The notes under the pieces were generated by a model. The model ran no database searches. It was not told where the DNA came from and worked only from the letters and a program-made list of their open reading frames with translations. From CAZABP01 sp964483245 (GTDB lineage Bacteria; Planctomycetota; UBA1135; UBA2386): a stretch of 64,000 nucleotides of DNA. Positions 47,986-56,326 of this stretch are shown piece after piece. Made by a program: the position numbers and the translations under genes. The number at the start of each line of letters is the position of its first letter. Within the stretch, counting starts at the first letter, position 1. Where the stretch lies: NCBI GenBank assembly GCA_964483245.1, contig CAZABP010000020.1:1-64000 (forward strand), read 5' to 3'.

Positions 47986-48477
47986 ATGGACCAGAAGGAT
48001 CTGACGGCAACATTCCGACGACTCGGCGCGCGCAATCCGGGGGCCTGGGCCCGTTCGCAAGTCGAGGAAGGCATCCCGCAGCTCGCTCGATTCCTGTTCC
48101 TGCGACAGGCGTGGCGGAGCATCTTGCAGGAGGGGGACGCGGGCTGGATCGAGGCTGCGATCGAGCGCGCGAAGACTCACCCCGACGAGCCGTACGCGGG
48201 CGTGGGCCAGGCGCTCACGCGGTTGCGAGCACGTGGCGCGACGGACGACGAGATCATCGACGTCGTCAGGGGCATGCAGGCCCAGCTGCTGTTCTCATTC
48301 TGCTACCTCCTTGCGGACCCTGGCGACCTCGAGCACGAGGTCCAGGACGTGGTATGGGAACTCGTGCAGGTCGATGCGGACGGCACGGTCCTCGGAACGA
48401 TCCCGTGCCTGCACGAGGACGTACTGGGGATGGACCCGACCGGCCGCGAGATGCGCCCCAGGCCAGAGAGCGTCTAG
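47986..48477 (+). CDS. Hypothetical small acidic protein
   Basis: 163 residues from ATG 47986; a GTG at 47908 is in frame but would add an unconvincing leader. Mostly helical by pattern (DLTATFRRLGARNPGAWARSQVEEGIPQLARFLFLRQAW). It has an acidic C-terminal half (EIIDVVRGMQAQLLFSFCYLLADPGDLEHEVQDVVWELVQVDADG). No signal peptide, membrane helix or catalytic motif. Family not recognised. It lies among similar-sized genes on the same strand. Confidence 0.68.
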   Translation: MDQKDLTATFRRLGARNPGAWARSQVEEGIPQLARFLFLRQAWRSILQEGDAGWIEAAIERAKTHPDEPYAGVGQALTRLRARGATDDEIIDVVRGMQAQLLFSFCYLLADPGDLEHEVQDVVWELVQVDADGTVLGTIPCLHEDVLGMDPTGREMRPRPESV

Positions 48478-48489
48478 GCACGAAGTGGC

Positions 48490-48842
48490 ATGCTGTCTCG
48501 CGAGGAGTACCTGAGTCCGGATGGCTGCCTGCGCCTCGTTGTGATCCGCGAGACCGGCGACATCACCTTGGGCTTCGAGGGGTTTCCCTGGCACACCCAT
48601 GGGGACGTCCTCGCAGCGCAGTACGAGTTGGCTGGTTCGTCGGGCTGAGTCCTGAAGCTGCAACCCAGCGTTTCGTTGGTGAGCTGATCCACGGCCGCGC
48701 TGTCGTAGTCCTGCTGCGCTTGGATGGAGTAGTGCAGGACATCTGGGTCACTGACGACATCGACAAGAAACGCAAGTACCAACAGGACGGCGAGGAGCTC
48801 GTGTTCCGCCGCTGGGACGGCACCCTCGGCGGGGACGCTTGA
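48490..48842 (+). pseudogene. Frameshifted small accessory gene
   Basis: The frame from ATG 48490 encodes LSREEYLSPDGCLRLVVI ... ITLGFEGFPWHTHGD and stops at 48648. The matching second half continues in another frame (GLSPEAATQRFVGELIHG ... VQDIWVTDDIDKKRKY) to 48842. Joining them needs one added base near 48620-48640, which gives a coherent protein of about 117 residues. Either the gene has lost one base or the assembly has an error. Family not named. Confidence 0.62.
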
Positions 48843-48968
48843 TCGGGCACGAGCCCGGTCGCTGCATGGCCTGGATGCGATGACGTTGCTAGCGCAAGGT
48901 GAGCACGATCTCGGCGCCGGCTCGTCGCGCATGGGTTCGCCGCAATACGCTGAGCCGTGGAAAGACCC

Positions 48969-49469
48969 ATGGGCGACCTTGCCAACAGCGTGACGCGTCG
49001 GCTCGCGGACACGATCGGGCTGTTCCTCCGCCGCGTGGTCATCCGTGCGTTCGATGGCGAGATCATCGACCGGCAGGAGCTGACCGATCCGCAGCTTTAC
49101 GTCGCCGGCGAAGTACGACTCGAGTTCGCAAGCCGGACCGTGTTCGTGAGTTGGGTTCAGAACGAAGGATGGCCGGTCTTTTGCTCGATCGGCGTTCGAT
49201 CCGAGTCGCTGTTCCTGGCTGACGCGACGCTGGTCGATTGGGACGTCGGCGACCTCGAACCCTGGAGGAAGTGCGTGGGTCGCCGCCTGCTCGGCGCACG
49301 AGTCTTCTCCATGGAAGAGACGCCGCATGTCGTGGAGTTCTCATTCGACGGACAGGCGTTCTGGCTGGCGAACGGAGGCATGCAGCACGTTGGCGACGGG
49401 GACGACCTTCTCATCCGGGCCGGGTCGTTTCCCGGTCTCGAAGGCGCGAGGCTCGTGTGGCCCGTGTAG
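48969..49469 (+). CDS. Hypothetical accessory protein
   Basis: 166 residues from ATG 48969; GTG 48957 is four codons upstream. The pattern is mostly beta: LFLRRVVIRAFDGEIIDRQELTDPQLYVAGEVRLEFASRTVFVSWVQNEGWPVFCSIGV, then VVEFSFDGQAFWLANGG. No signal peptide or known motif. The size, isolation and beta-rich character resemble immunity proteins, but nothing proves it. It is followed by gene debris. Confidence 0.68.
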   Translation: MGDLANSVTRRLADTIGLFLRRVVIRAFDGEIIDRQELTDPQLYVAGEVRLEFASRTVFVSWVQNEGWPVFCSIGVRSESLFLADATLVDWDVGDLEPWRKCVGRRLLGARVFSMEETPHVVEFSFDGQAFWLANGGMQHVGDGDDLLIRAGSFPGLEGARLVWPV

Positions 49470-49477
49470 GTTGCCGC

Positions 49478-49612
49478 CTACACCCGCCGCGCGCGCGAGC
49501 CCCACGAACGCGCCGATCATCCCCACCGCGATCCTCACGATCCCGTTCGTCCCCGGCAGTCCGGCCCTTCCCGATCCCCGAACGTCAGCAAGCAGACCGC
49601 GGCGATCGCGGC
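49478..49612 (-). pseudogene. 3' remnant of a two-helix membrane protein gene
   Basis: About 135 bases closely match the 3' part of the gene at 56879-57145, including the part encoding GLPGTxGIVxIAVGxIGAFVGLARA. A one-base loss relative to the intact gene breaks the frame near 49565, so it is not functional. Confidence 0.75.
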
Positions 49613-49690
49613 GCGGTATCTGATGTACGAGCCGGAATTTGCGCGCGTCCTCGTGCAGAGTGGCAAACCGGTAGGTGCCGCGGCGCGCAA
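49611..49690 (+). pseudogene. Internal remnant of the GmhB-type phosphatase gene
   Basis: Translates as ARYLMYEPEFARVLVQSGKP followed by VGAAAR, matching ARDLAYAPDMARVLVQSGKPLDDAAR of the gene at 46043 (its bases from about 46453). No start and no flanking homology. Confidence 0.75.
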
Positions 49691-49701
49691 CCTCCTCTAC
49701 T

Positions 49702-52347
49702 TCAGCGCTGCACCGTGACCTCGAGGGCGTCCGATGACGAGACCCCCAACGGCGGGCACGGGGGCGGCGCTGATGGACCGACCCACAGCCACTGCACATG
49801 GACCCGTGCTCCCGCGAGCGATGGCGACGCAGGGATCGGCAAGGGCTGGTCCGCGGCTCCGCGCGAATCGCTCCGCGCGCCCCATGCCGTGAAGAACACG
49901 GCGGCTGGGTCGACCCAGAGCTCCGCACCCCAGAGCAGGATCGGTGCCGCGAGCGCGCCGCTACCGAGCACGAGCGCGCCTGACGCGGAAGCCGGCGCTC
50001 CCCCGCAGGTCAACGAGAACGCGGCATTGCCGACCTGCGGCCACGACGAGACGCCGTTCACGACGGGCCCTGCGCAGCCCGGCGTAGAGGCGCCGTAGCT
50101 GCGCACGCCGACCGGCAGCAGGTCGAGGCGGGTCACGAACACATCACCGCTCCCGGCGTGCGACCGATCCCACGCATCCGGTGTCGTCGGGAAGTCCCCG
50201 GACTGCGTCATCCCTGCGACGGTCACGATCCCTCGTGCATCGACGGACATCGCCAGGCCGAAGTCGCCGTCGGCGCCTCCCAGAAACGTCGAGTACAGCA
50301 TCTGCTGCACCGATGGGCGCGAGAGGTCGAGACGCGAGACGAAGGCGTCGCTGCGCCCATTGTGCGAAGCGTCGAACGCTCCGGGGGTTGCCGGGTAGTC
50401 CGCCCGGTCCGCATGTCCGGAGATCGTGACGACGCCGGCTGCGTCCACGGACAGCGCATGCGCGTGATCGGCACCGGAGCCGCCGACGAACGTCGAGTAG
50501 ACGAGCTGCTGCGCCCACGGGAGCGAAGGATCGAGCCGCGCCACGAACGCATCGAAGAAGCCGCCGTTGTGCGTCGCATCCCAGGCGCTGGCGGTGGTCG
50601 GGAAGTCCTTCGAGCTCGTCGCACCGGCGATCGTGATGACACCGGTGTCTGCGATCGCGATCGATGACGGCAGGTCGTCGACCGAGCCACCGACGAACGT
50701 CGAGTAGACGAGCTGCTGCAGTCCGGTCTTGGACGGGTCCAGCCGGCTCACGAATCCGTCCTCGCCGCCGTTGTAGAAGATGTCCCAGGATCCGGGGACG
50801 GTCGGGAAGTACGGCCCGGTCGGCGGATCGAACGACGAGAACGTCGAGCCGGTGATCGTGATGACTCCCTGGGCGTCGACGTGGACTGCAGTCGGCCGGT
50901 CCTCCCAGGAACCTCCCAGGTGTGTGGAGTACAGGATCTGCTGCGCGGCAGGACGCGTGAGGTCGAGCACGGTCACGACGACGTCGTCCTGACCGGCACC
51001 TGCCTGCTTGGGACCAAAGACGTTCGGCGTCGTGGGCCAGCCTGGATGGTCGGTGCTCCCAGCCAGTGTGACGACTCCGGCTGCATCCACGTGGATCGCC
51101 TCGATCCGGTCGTCGCCGAAGCCGGGAAGCTGCCTGGCACTCAGGTACGACGAGTAGACGAGCTGGCCCGGACCTGGACGCGCGGGGTCGAGTCGCGCCA
51201 CGAACGCGTCGGAGCCGCCATCGCGGTAGAGCCGGTCCCAGGCCGACGGCGTCGTCGGAAAGTCCGCCGATTGCGTTTCGCCGGCGATCGTGACGACCCC
51301 GGTCGCATCGACGGCGAGTGCGTTCGCGCGGTCGTAGCCGGAGCCGCCGAGGAACGTGGACCAGAGCAGTTGCTGGCCAGCAGGCCGGGACGGGTCCAGC
51401 CGCGTGACGAACACGTCCCAGCCACCGCCACGGTGCAAGCGGTCCCAGGCGCCGGGCGTCGTCGGGAAGTCGATCGAGCGCGTTGCGCCCGCGATCGTCA
51501 CGACACCCGCGTTATCGACCGTGATCGAGGTGACTTCGTCGGTGTCCTTGCCGCCGACGTACGTCGAGTGGATCAACCCCGGGTCGATGACCAACGGGGC
51601 TCCGCCCGACCACTCAGGGATCTCGAAGCCGAACCGGTTCGGACCCAGCAGCACGTGCTCACAGCGCACCTCGCGCCGTTCTCCGCCTGGGCCGATCTCC
51701 CACGTGAGCGGACGCGGTTGGCGCAGCGTGCCAGCCGCAGTCGCCAGCAGGAGGTCGCCGCGTTCGTCGATCCAGACCCGATCCGCACCTTCGACCGCGA
51801 TTTCGATCTGTCGCGGATCCGCGGCCGGAGACAGCGCCACGTCGTACTCGAGGTGGCCATCCTTCTCGTAGCAGACGAGGTCGCAGCCGGGCCAGGCGGC
51901 GTGGTAGCGCACGGCGCTGAAGTGCGGGACGCCGGAGCACCAGCGTGATGCATCGCAGCCCAGCAGGTACGAATGGCTCCCCGCCAGCGGCCGCTCCGGC
52001 ACGAGTGCCGCCGGGCGCGACGCCACGAGTCGGTAGCGCACTGCGGCTGCCAGCGACTGCGTCTGCTGCTCTCCGCGATCCACCACAACCGTCCAACCAT
52101 CCGGCTCGAGGCTGACCACCATCGACGCCATCCGCGCGACGTAGCGCGCCTGGTTCGCCCATTGGCCCAGATTCGGGACGAACGCGCCGGCAGCGTTGCG
52201 CACAGTCGAGTTCGACTCGGCAATTCCGGACGTCGCCCCCGACGACTCTTCGGGCCTTCCCCAGGTGCCACAGCAAATCGCAAGACCCGCTGCAACCGCG
52301 AGCGCACGTGCCGCGAATCCCCTGCGCAACCTCGACACCGGCGCCAC
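49702..52347 (-). CDS. Exported SBBP-type beta-propeller protein
   Basis: 881 residues from GTG 52347, which shares its first base with the TAG of the FG-GAP gene upstream. Hydrophobic signal ARALAVAAGLAICC. Residues 40-250 match the DUF7948 module that precedes SBBP repeats (AAGAFVPNLGQWANQARYVAR ... DPGLIHSTYVGG). Seven SBBP repeats of 60-75 residues follow, each with VDxxGVVTIAGxTxSxDFPTTPxAWD and DAFVxRLDP. The C-terminal 140 residues (SYGASTPGCAGP ... VHVQWLWVGPS) are a beta domain common on planctomycete surface proteins. Likely secreted or cell-surface; ligand unknown. Confidence 0.87.
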   Translation of the reverse strand: MAPVSRLRRGFAARALAVAAGLAICCGTWGRPEESSGATSGIAESNSTVRNAAGAFVPNLGQWANQARYVARMASMVVSLEPDGWTVVVDRGEQQTQSLAAAVRYRLVASRPAALVPERPLAGSHSYLLGCDASRWCSGVPHFSAVRYHAAWPGCDLVCYEKDGHLEYDVALSPAADPRQIEIAVEGADRVWIDERGDLLLATAAGTLRQPRPLTWEIGPGGERREVRCEHVLLGPNRFGFEIPEWSGGAPLVIDPGLIHSTYVGGKDTDEVTSITVDNAGVVTIAGATRSIDFPTTPGAWDRLHRGGGWDVFVTRLDPSRPAGQQLLWSTFLGGSGYDRANALAVDATGVVTIAGETQSADFPTTPSAWDRLYRDGGSDAFVARLDPARPGPGQLVYSSYLSARQLPGFGDDRIEAIHVDAAGVVTLAGSTDHPGWPTTPNVFGPKQAGAGQDDVVVTVLDLTRPAAQQILYSTHLGGSWEDRPTAVHVDAQGVITITGSTFSSFDPPTGPYFPTVPGSWDIFYNGGEDGFVSRLDPSKTGLQQLVYSTFVGGSVDDLPSSIAIADTGVITIAGATSSKDFPTTASAWDATHNGGFFDAFVARLDPSLPWAQQLVYSTFVGGSGADHAHALSVDAAGVVTISGHADRADYPATPGAFDASHNGRSDAFVSRLDLSRPSVQQMLYSTFLGGADGDFGLAMSVDARGIVTVAGMTQSGDFPTTPDAWDRSHAGSGDVFVTRLDLLPVGVRSYGASTPGCAGPVVNGVSSWPQVGNAAFSLTCGGAPASASGALVLGSGALAAPILLWGAELWVDPAAVFFTAWGARSDSRGAADQPLPIPASPSLAGARVHVQWLWVGPSAPPPCPPLGVSSSDALEVTVQR

Positions 52348-52769
52348 TAGCGAACCTCCACGTCGACCGTGTCGCGGATCGCGTTCGTCAGTCGGCTGCG
52401 GAGCGGATCGACCGGATGGATCAGCAGCGCCTGGGCGTAGATCTGGATCCCGATCCATGCCGGATCGGACGGGATCGGTACCGAGATCGACACGCGGCTG
52501 TCCGGCGTGTTGATGATCGGCATCTGTGGCCACGTGATCATCGCATTGGGATCCAGGCGCAGCCTGCCGAACGGGACGAGATCCAACCGCGCCGGCGCCG
52601 CTCCGAGCAGGATCATCGCCTTCTCCATCTGGCGCCCGTAGATGTCGAGCTGCCAGTTCCTGCCGCGCTGCGGTCCAAGCGGTGCGTGGATCTGGCGGAG
52701 ACGGTTCAACCAGAGCCTGTTGCGACAGATGTTGTAGTTGGTCTCGGGGACCACGGCGTCCAGGTCGCC
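52344..52769. repeat. 426-base direct repeat, copy 1
   Basis: Identical base for base to 54216-54641. It covers the last 141 codons of the FG-GAP gene and its stop. Identity ends abruptly at 52769/54641, while the rest of the two genes has diverged. Confidence 0.92.
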
Positions 52770-53966
52770 ATCTCCGTCGAGGTCCGCAATACGCAGGTCA
52801 GGCGTCGAACCTGGCGTCGTCGGAACGAGGATGCCGGAGGCGTCGCTGAAATAGCCGCGGCCATCGTTCTCGAGGACAGCTTCTTCACCCGTGCTCAAGC
52901 TGGGTGAATGGAGCGTGGAAACCCAGATGTCGAGGTCACCGTCCTCGTCCAGATCCCTCAGCAGCACGCGCGACGAACTCACGCTCTTCGGGGGCATGCG
53001 GCTGGGCGTGACGTCGGTGAAGGAACCGCTTCCGTCGTTCAGCCAGAGAATCGCAGGCCAGCTGCGCAAGAGTGAGCCTTGCCCACCGACCACATCCAAG
53101 TCGCCATCGCCATCCACGTCCCCGACCCCGCAGGCATTCAGTGGGCTCTGTTGCCATGGCGCGGACTTGAGCCGCCGCGCCGTCTCCTCTTGGAACACGC
53201 CTGTTCCGTCGTTCATGAACAGAACGATCCCAGCGGCCGTCGTCACTGCCAGATCCAGGTCTCGATCCTGGTCCAGGTCGCACGGAACAACGACCAGACA
53301 CTGCCACGCCGATTGCCGTCCGAATGCGACTGTGGTCACGTCCCGAAACGCGCCGCGACCATCGTTCAGGAAGAGCTGCACCGACCGGCCCCAGGACCCA
53401 TCCAGTGTGCCGATGAACAGGTCGAGATCCCGATCGCCGTCCGCGTCGAACAGAGCACAGCAGCGCACGCTTTGCCCCCAGCGGAGCCAGCCAGTCTGCA
53501 GGCGCGTGGCTGTTTCGTCGCGGTAGCGTCCACTGCCGTCGTTGATCCAAAGTTGCGGAAGCGTCCAAGGGCTCGTGCGCTGGTCGACATATGCGACGAA
53601 CAGGTCCACGTCGCCATCGGCATCCACGTCGCCCGACGCGATGTCCCAGACCGCGCCGTTGTGCGGCGGCTGCGGAAGATGGGTTGCCGAGACATCGCGG
53701 TAGCGCCCGAAGCCGTCGCCGAGGAACAGCGCCGTGTAGTGGTGTCCGCTCAGCCCCACCACGATGTCCGGCTCGCCATCGCCGTTCGCGTCGAACACTT
53801 CGACCGACTGACCCGTCTCGCACAGATTCCCGCGCTGCACGGACCGCACGATCGTGTGCCGACCAAGTTCCTCGAGCAGCGGAACTGCCTTCTGCGCCGG
53901 GAGCAGGCCGCCGAGCGCGGCGAGTGCCACGCCCGCGACCAACACTGACGATCCGCAGGGCGTCAT
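52347..53966 (-). CDS. Exported FG-GAP/VCBS repeat protein A
   Basis: 539 residues from ATG 53966, which overlaps the stop of a 39-codon leader frame as ATGA. Signal peptide SVLVAGVALAALGGLLPAQ. About seven FG-GAP/VCBS-type repeats carry calcium-loop signatures DANGDGEPD, DVDADGDVD, DADGDRDLD, DQDRDLD, DVDGDGDLD, DEDGDLD and DLDGDGDLD. The C-terminal 120 residues (APLGPQRGRNWQLDIYGRQ ... IQIYAQALLIHPVDP) form a beta domain also related in plan to the end of the SBBP protein. Likely a calcium-binding surface or secreted protein. Tandem paralogue of the gene at 54219. Confidence 0.88.
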   Translation of the reverse strand: MTPCGSSVLVAGVALAALGGLLPAQKAVPLLEELGRHTIVRSVQRGNLCETGQSVEVFDANGDGEPDIVVGLSGHHYTALFLGDGFGRYRDVSATHLPQPPHNGAVWDIASGDVDADGDVDLFVAYVDQRTSPWTLPQLWINDGSGRYRDETATRLQTGWLRWGQSVRCCALFDADGDRDLDLFIGTLDGSWGRSVQLFLNDGRGAFRDVTTVAFGRQSAWQCLVVVPCDLDQDRDLDLAVTTAAGIVLFMNDGTGVFQEETARRLKSAPWQQSPLNACGVGDVDGDGDLDVVGGQGSLLRSWPAILWLNDGSGSFTDVTPSRMPPKSVSSSRVLLRDLDEDGDLDIWVSTLHSPSLSTGEEAVLENDGRGYFSDASGILVPTTPGSTPDLRIADLDGDGDLDAVVPETNYNICRNRLWLNRLRQIHAPLGPQRGRNWQLDIYGRQMEKAMILLGAAPARLDLVPFGRLRLDPNAMITWPQMPIINTPDSRVSISVPIPSDPAWIGIQIYAQALLIHPVDPLRSRLTNAIRDTVDVEVR

Positions 53967-54082
53967 CTGTGGCACCTGCTCAACGCCTGTAGCCAATCCT
54001 GCGCGGGACCTGATCGTGGATCGCAGCGCGGCTCCCATCGATGCGCGTTGGCAGTGACGGTGACTGTGGATCGCGGACTCAT
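53963..54082 (-). CDS. 39-residue leader ORF coupled to FG-GAP gene A
   Basis: ATG 54082 has a strong AGGAGG ribosome site 6 bases upstream, and its TGA overlaps the FG-GAP ATG as ATGA. The same arrangement is at 55832-55951. All nine codons that differ between the copies change the amino acid, so there is no sign of selection on the peptide; its role may be to deliver ribosomes to the next start. Alternatively translation may run only from this site through a longer N-terminus. Confidence 0.4.
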   Translation of the reverse strand: MSPRSTVTVTANAHRWEPRCDPRSGPAQDWLQALSRCHR

Positions 54083-54215
54083 CGCTGTCCTCCTTCTGGA
54101 CAAGACTCGGACCGCGCGACGGTACGCGGCCATTCGCATCCGGTAAGGCCTGTGCGCGAGGAGTCTCTCCGCGAATCCCCGGCCACGCGGGGATCGGGCC
54201 TGCTGGCGACTCGGG

Positions 54216-54641
54216 CCACTAGCGAACCTCCACGTCGACCGTGTCGCGGATCGCGTTCGTCAGTCGGCTGCGGAGCGGATCGACCGGATGGATCAGCAGC
54301 GCCTGGGCGTAGATCTGGATCCCGATCCATGCCGGATCGGACGGGATCGGTACCGAGATCGACACGCGGCTGTCCGGCGTGTTGATGATCGGCATCTGTG
54401 GCCACGTGATCATCGCATTGGGATCCAGGCGCAGCCTGCCGAACGGGACGAGATCCAACCGCGCCGGCGCCGCTCCGAGCAGGATCATCGCCTTCTCCAT
54501 CTGGCGCCCGTAGATGTCGAGCTGCCAGTTCCTGCCGCGCTGCGGTCCAAGCGGTGCGTGGATCTGGCGGAGACGGTTCAACCAGAGCCTGTTGCGACAG
54601 ATGTTGTAGTTGGTCTCGGGGACCACGGCGTCCAGGTCGCC
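54216..54641. repeat. 426-base direct repeat, copy 2
   Basis: Perfect copy of 52344-52769, offset 1872 bases, at the 3' end of the second FG-GAP gene. Confidence 0.92.
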
Positions 54642-55835
54642 GTCGCCGTCCAGGTCCGCGAGTCGGAGATCGTAAGTCAGTCCAGGTGTCAGCGGAGCCA
54701 GGACGCCGGACGCGTCCGTGAAGTAGCCGCGGCCATCGTTCTCGTAGACGACTTCCTCGCCCGAGCTGAGGCCGGGGGAAAGGAGCGTGGCGATCCAAAG
54801 GTCGAGATCCCCGTCCTCGTCGAGATCCCGGAGCAGCGCACGCGATGAGTCGACGTTCTTCTGCGGCAGGCGGGCCATGCTGACGTCCGTGAAGTAGCCC
54901 TTCCCGTCGTTCAGCCAGAGCATGACCGGGTGGTTTCCGATCATCGGGTTCTGGCCTCCGACAACATCGAGGTCTCCGTCGCCATCTACGTCGCCAATGC
55001 CACAGGTCAAGAGATTGGTCTGCGGATACGGCGCGTACTTGAGCCGGGGGGACGTCTCCTCCTTGAACACGCCGGTCCCGTCGTTGATGAACAGAACGAT
55101 CCCCGCCGACGTACCCATGGCCAGGTCCAGGTCCCGGTCCCCATCGAGATCACAAGGGGTCACGTCGCGGATCTGCCAGGGCTGCTTTCCAAACGCAACG
55201 GCCGTCACGTCGCGAAACAAGCCGCGGCCATCGTTCAGGAAGAGCTGCGCCGGACGGCCCCAGAGCCCTGTGATCGTCCCGATGAACAAGTCGAGATCGC
55301 CATCGCCATCCGCGTCGAAGAGTGCGCAGCAGTAGACGCCTTGCCCCCACAGCAACCAGCTTGTCTGCAAGCGCGTCGCGGTTTCGTCGCGGAAGGCACC
55401 ACTACCGTCGTTGATCCAAAGCTGCGGCGGTGTATGGGGGTTCTGATTGATTCCCTGAAAGGCAACAAACAGGTCGGAATCACCATCGGCATCCACGTCT
55501 CCGGAGGCGATGCCCTGGACGGTGCCGTGAACTGGCGGGCGAGGGACGTTCGCGAGCGATACGTCGCGGTACTTGCCGTAGCCATCGCCGAGGAACACCG
55601 CTGTGTAGTGAAAGCCGCTCATCCCGACCACGATGTCCGGCTCGCCGTCGCCGCTGGCGTCGAACACCTCGACCGAATGCCCCGTCTCGCACAGGTTGCC
55701 GCGCTGCACAGACCGCACGATCGTGTGTCGACCGAGCTCTGCCAAGAGCGGAACCGCCTTCTGCGCCGGGAGCGCGGCGCCCAACGCGGCGAGCGCCACG
55801 CCCACGAGCAACACTGACAATCGGTTGGGCGTCAT
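54219..55835 (-). CDS. Exported FG-GAP/VCBS repeat protein B
   Basis: 538 residues from ATG 55835, overlapping a leader frame as ATGA. Signal peptide SVLLVGVALAALGAALPAQ. It has the same repeat plan as protein A, with calcium loops DASGDGEPD, DVDADGDSD, DADGDGDLD, DLDGDRDLD, DVDGDGDLD, DEDGDLD and DLDGDGDLD. The propeller part is clearly diverged from A, but the last 141 codons are identical at DNA level. The duplication includes the leader region, so the repeat unit is about 1.87 kb. Probably expressed and exported like A, perhaps with different ligand specificity. Confidence 0.88.
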   Translation of the reverse strand: MTPNRLSVLLVGVALAALGAALPAQKAVPLLAELGRHTIVRSVQRGNLCETGHSVEVFDASGDGEPDIVVGMSGFHYTAVFLGDGYGKYRDVSLANVPRPPVHGTVQGIASGDVDADGDSDLFVAFQGINQNPHTPPQLWINDGSGAFRDETATRLQTSWLLWGQGVYCCALFDADGDGDLDLFIGTITGLWGRPAQLFLNDGRGLFRDVTAVAFGKQPWQIRDVTPCDLDGDRDLDLAMGTSAGIVLFINDGTGVFKEETSPRLKYAPYPQTNLLTCGIGDVDGDGDLDVVGGQNPMIGNHPVMLWLNDGKGYFTDVSMARLPQKNVDSSRALLRDLDEDGDLDLWIATLLSPGLSSGEEVVYENDGRGYFTDASGVLAPLTPGLTYDLRLADLDGDGDLDAVVPETNYNICRNRLWLNRLRQIHAPLGPQRGRNWQLDIYGRQMEKAMILLGAAPARLDLVPFGRLRLDPNAMITWPQMPIINTPDSRVSISVPIPSDPAWIGIQIYAQALLIHPVDPLRSRLTNAIRDTVDVEVR

Positions 55836-55951
55836 CTGCTGCACCTGCTCGACGCCTGTTGCCAAGCCTGCGCCGAACCTGATCGTGGATCACGGCGCGG
55901 CTCCCATCGATGCGCGTTGGCAGCGACGGTGACTGTGGATTGCGGACGCAT
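55832..55951 (-). CDS. 39-residue leader ORF coupled to FG-GAP gene B
   Basis: Same arrangement as at 53963: AGGAGG 6 bases before ATG 55951, and TGA overlapping the FG-GAP start as ATGA. It has 30 of 39 residues in common with the first copy. Confidence 0.4.
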   Translation of the reverse strand: MRPQSTVTVAANAHRWEPRRDPRSGSAQAWQQASSRCSR

Positions 55952-56326
55952 CGCTGTCCTCCTTCTGGACAAGACTCGGACCGGGCGACGGTACGTCGCG
56001 ATGCGCATCCGGCAAGCCCAGGGCGTCAGGTTTTCCTCCCGGGACGCCTGCGGCCAGGTGCCGCGAAACCCACCGCATGATCGCAGAGCTGCGCCTACGG
56101 CGTTCGCTGCGCGCGCCCCGCGGCCGGACTCCTGCGTGTCCGTCATCGCCGGCAGTGGATCGAAGCCTTGTCCCCCGCGCGAACGCCCGCGATGCTCGCC
56201 ACGCCTGGCTGCAGCGCGTGAACCACCCAGCGAGCGCGCGTCGCGTGCCACATCCTCACGATCTGGAAGCCTGCGTCCGACCGTGATCCGTGCCGTCAGA
56301 CCACGGCTCAACGCGGAGGTCAACCA
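55952..56326. other. Gene-free stretch upstream of FG-GAP gene B
   Basis: About 375 bases without a supportable intact gene. The left part (to about 56020) is the duplicated leader and promoter region shared with 54083-54150. The middle contains a remnant of a two-helix membrane protein gene (56095-56165). Nothing recognisable was seen in 56166-56326. Confidence 0.6.
56095..56165 (-). pseudogene. 5' remnant of a two-helix membrane protein gene
   Basis: Encodes DPLPAMTDTQESGR, matching DPLPAMTVPQESSR of the intact gene at 56879-57145. The shared string GTCATCGCCGGCAG and the flanking bases GGACTCCTGCG are conserved; the rest of the gene is missing. Confidence 0.6.

Noticed and set aside
52344..54641. 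The 426-base direct repeat as a mobile element
   Set aside because: It is confined to the coding 3' ends of two tandem paralogues with no terminal inverted repeats or transposase; duplication with gene conversion explains it.
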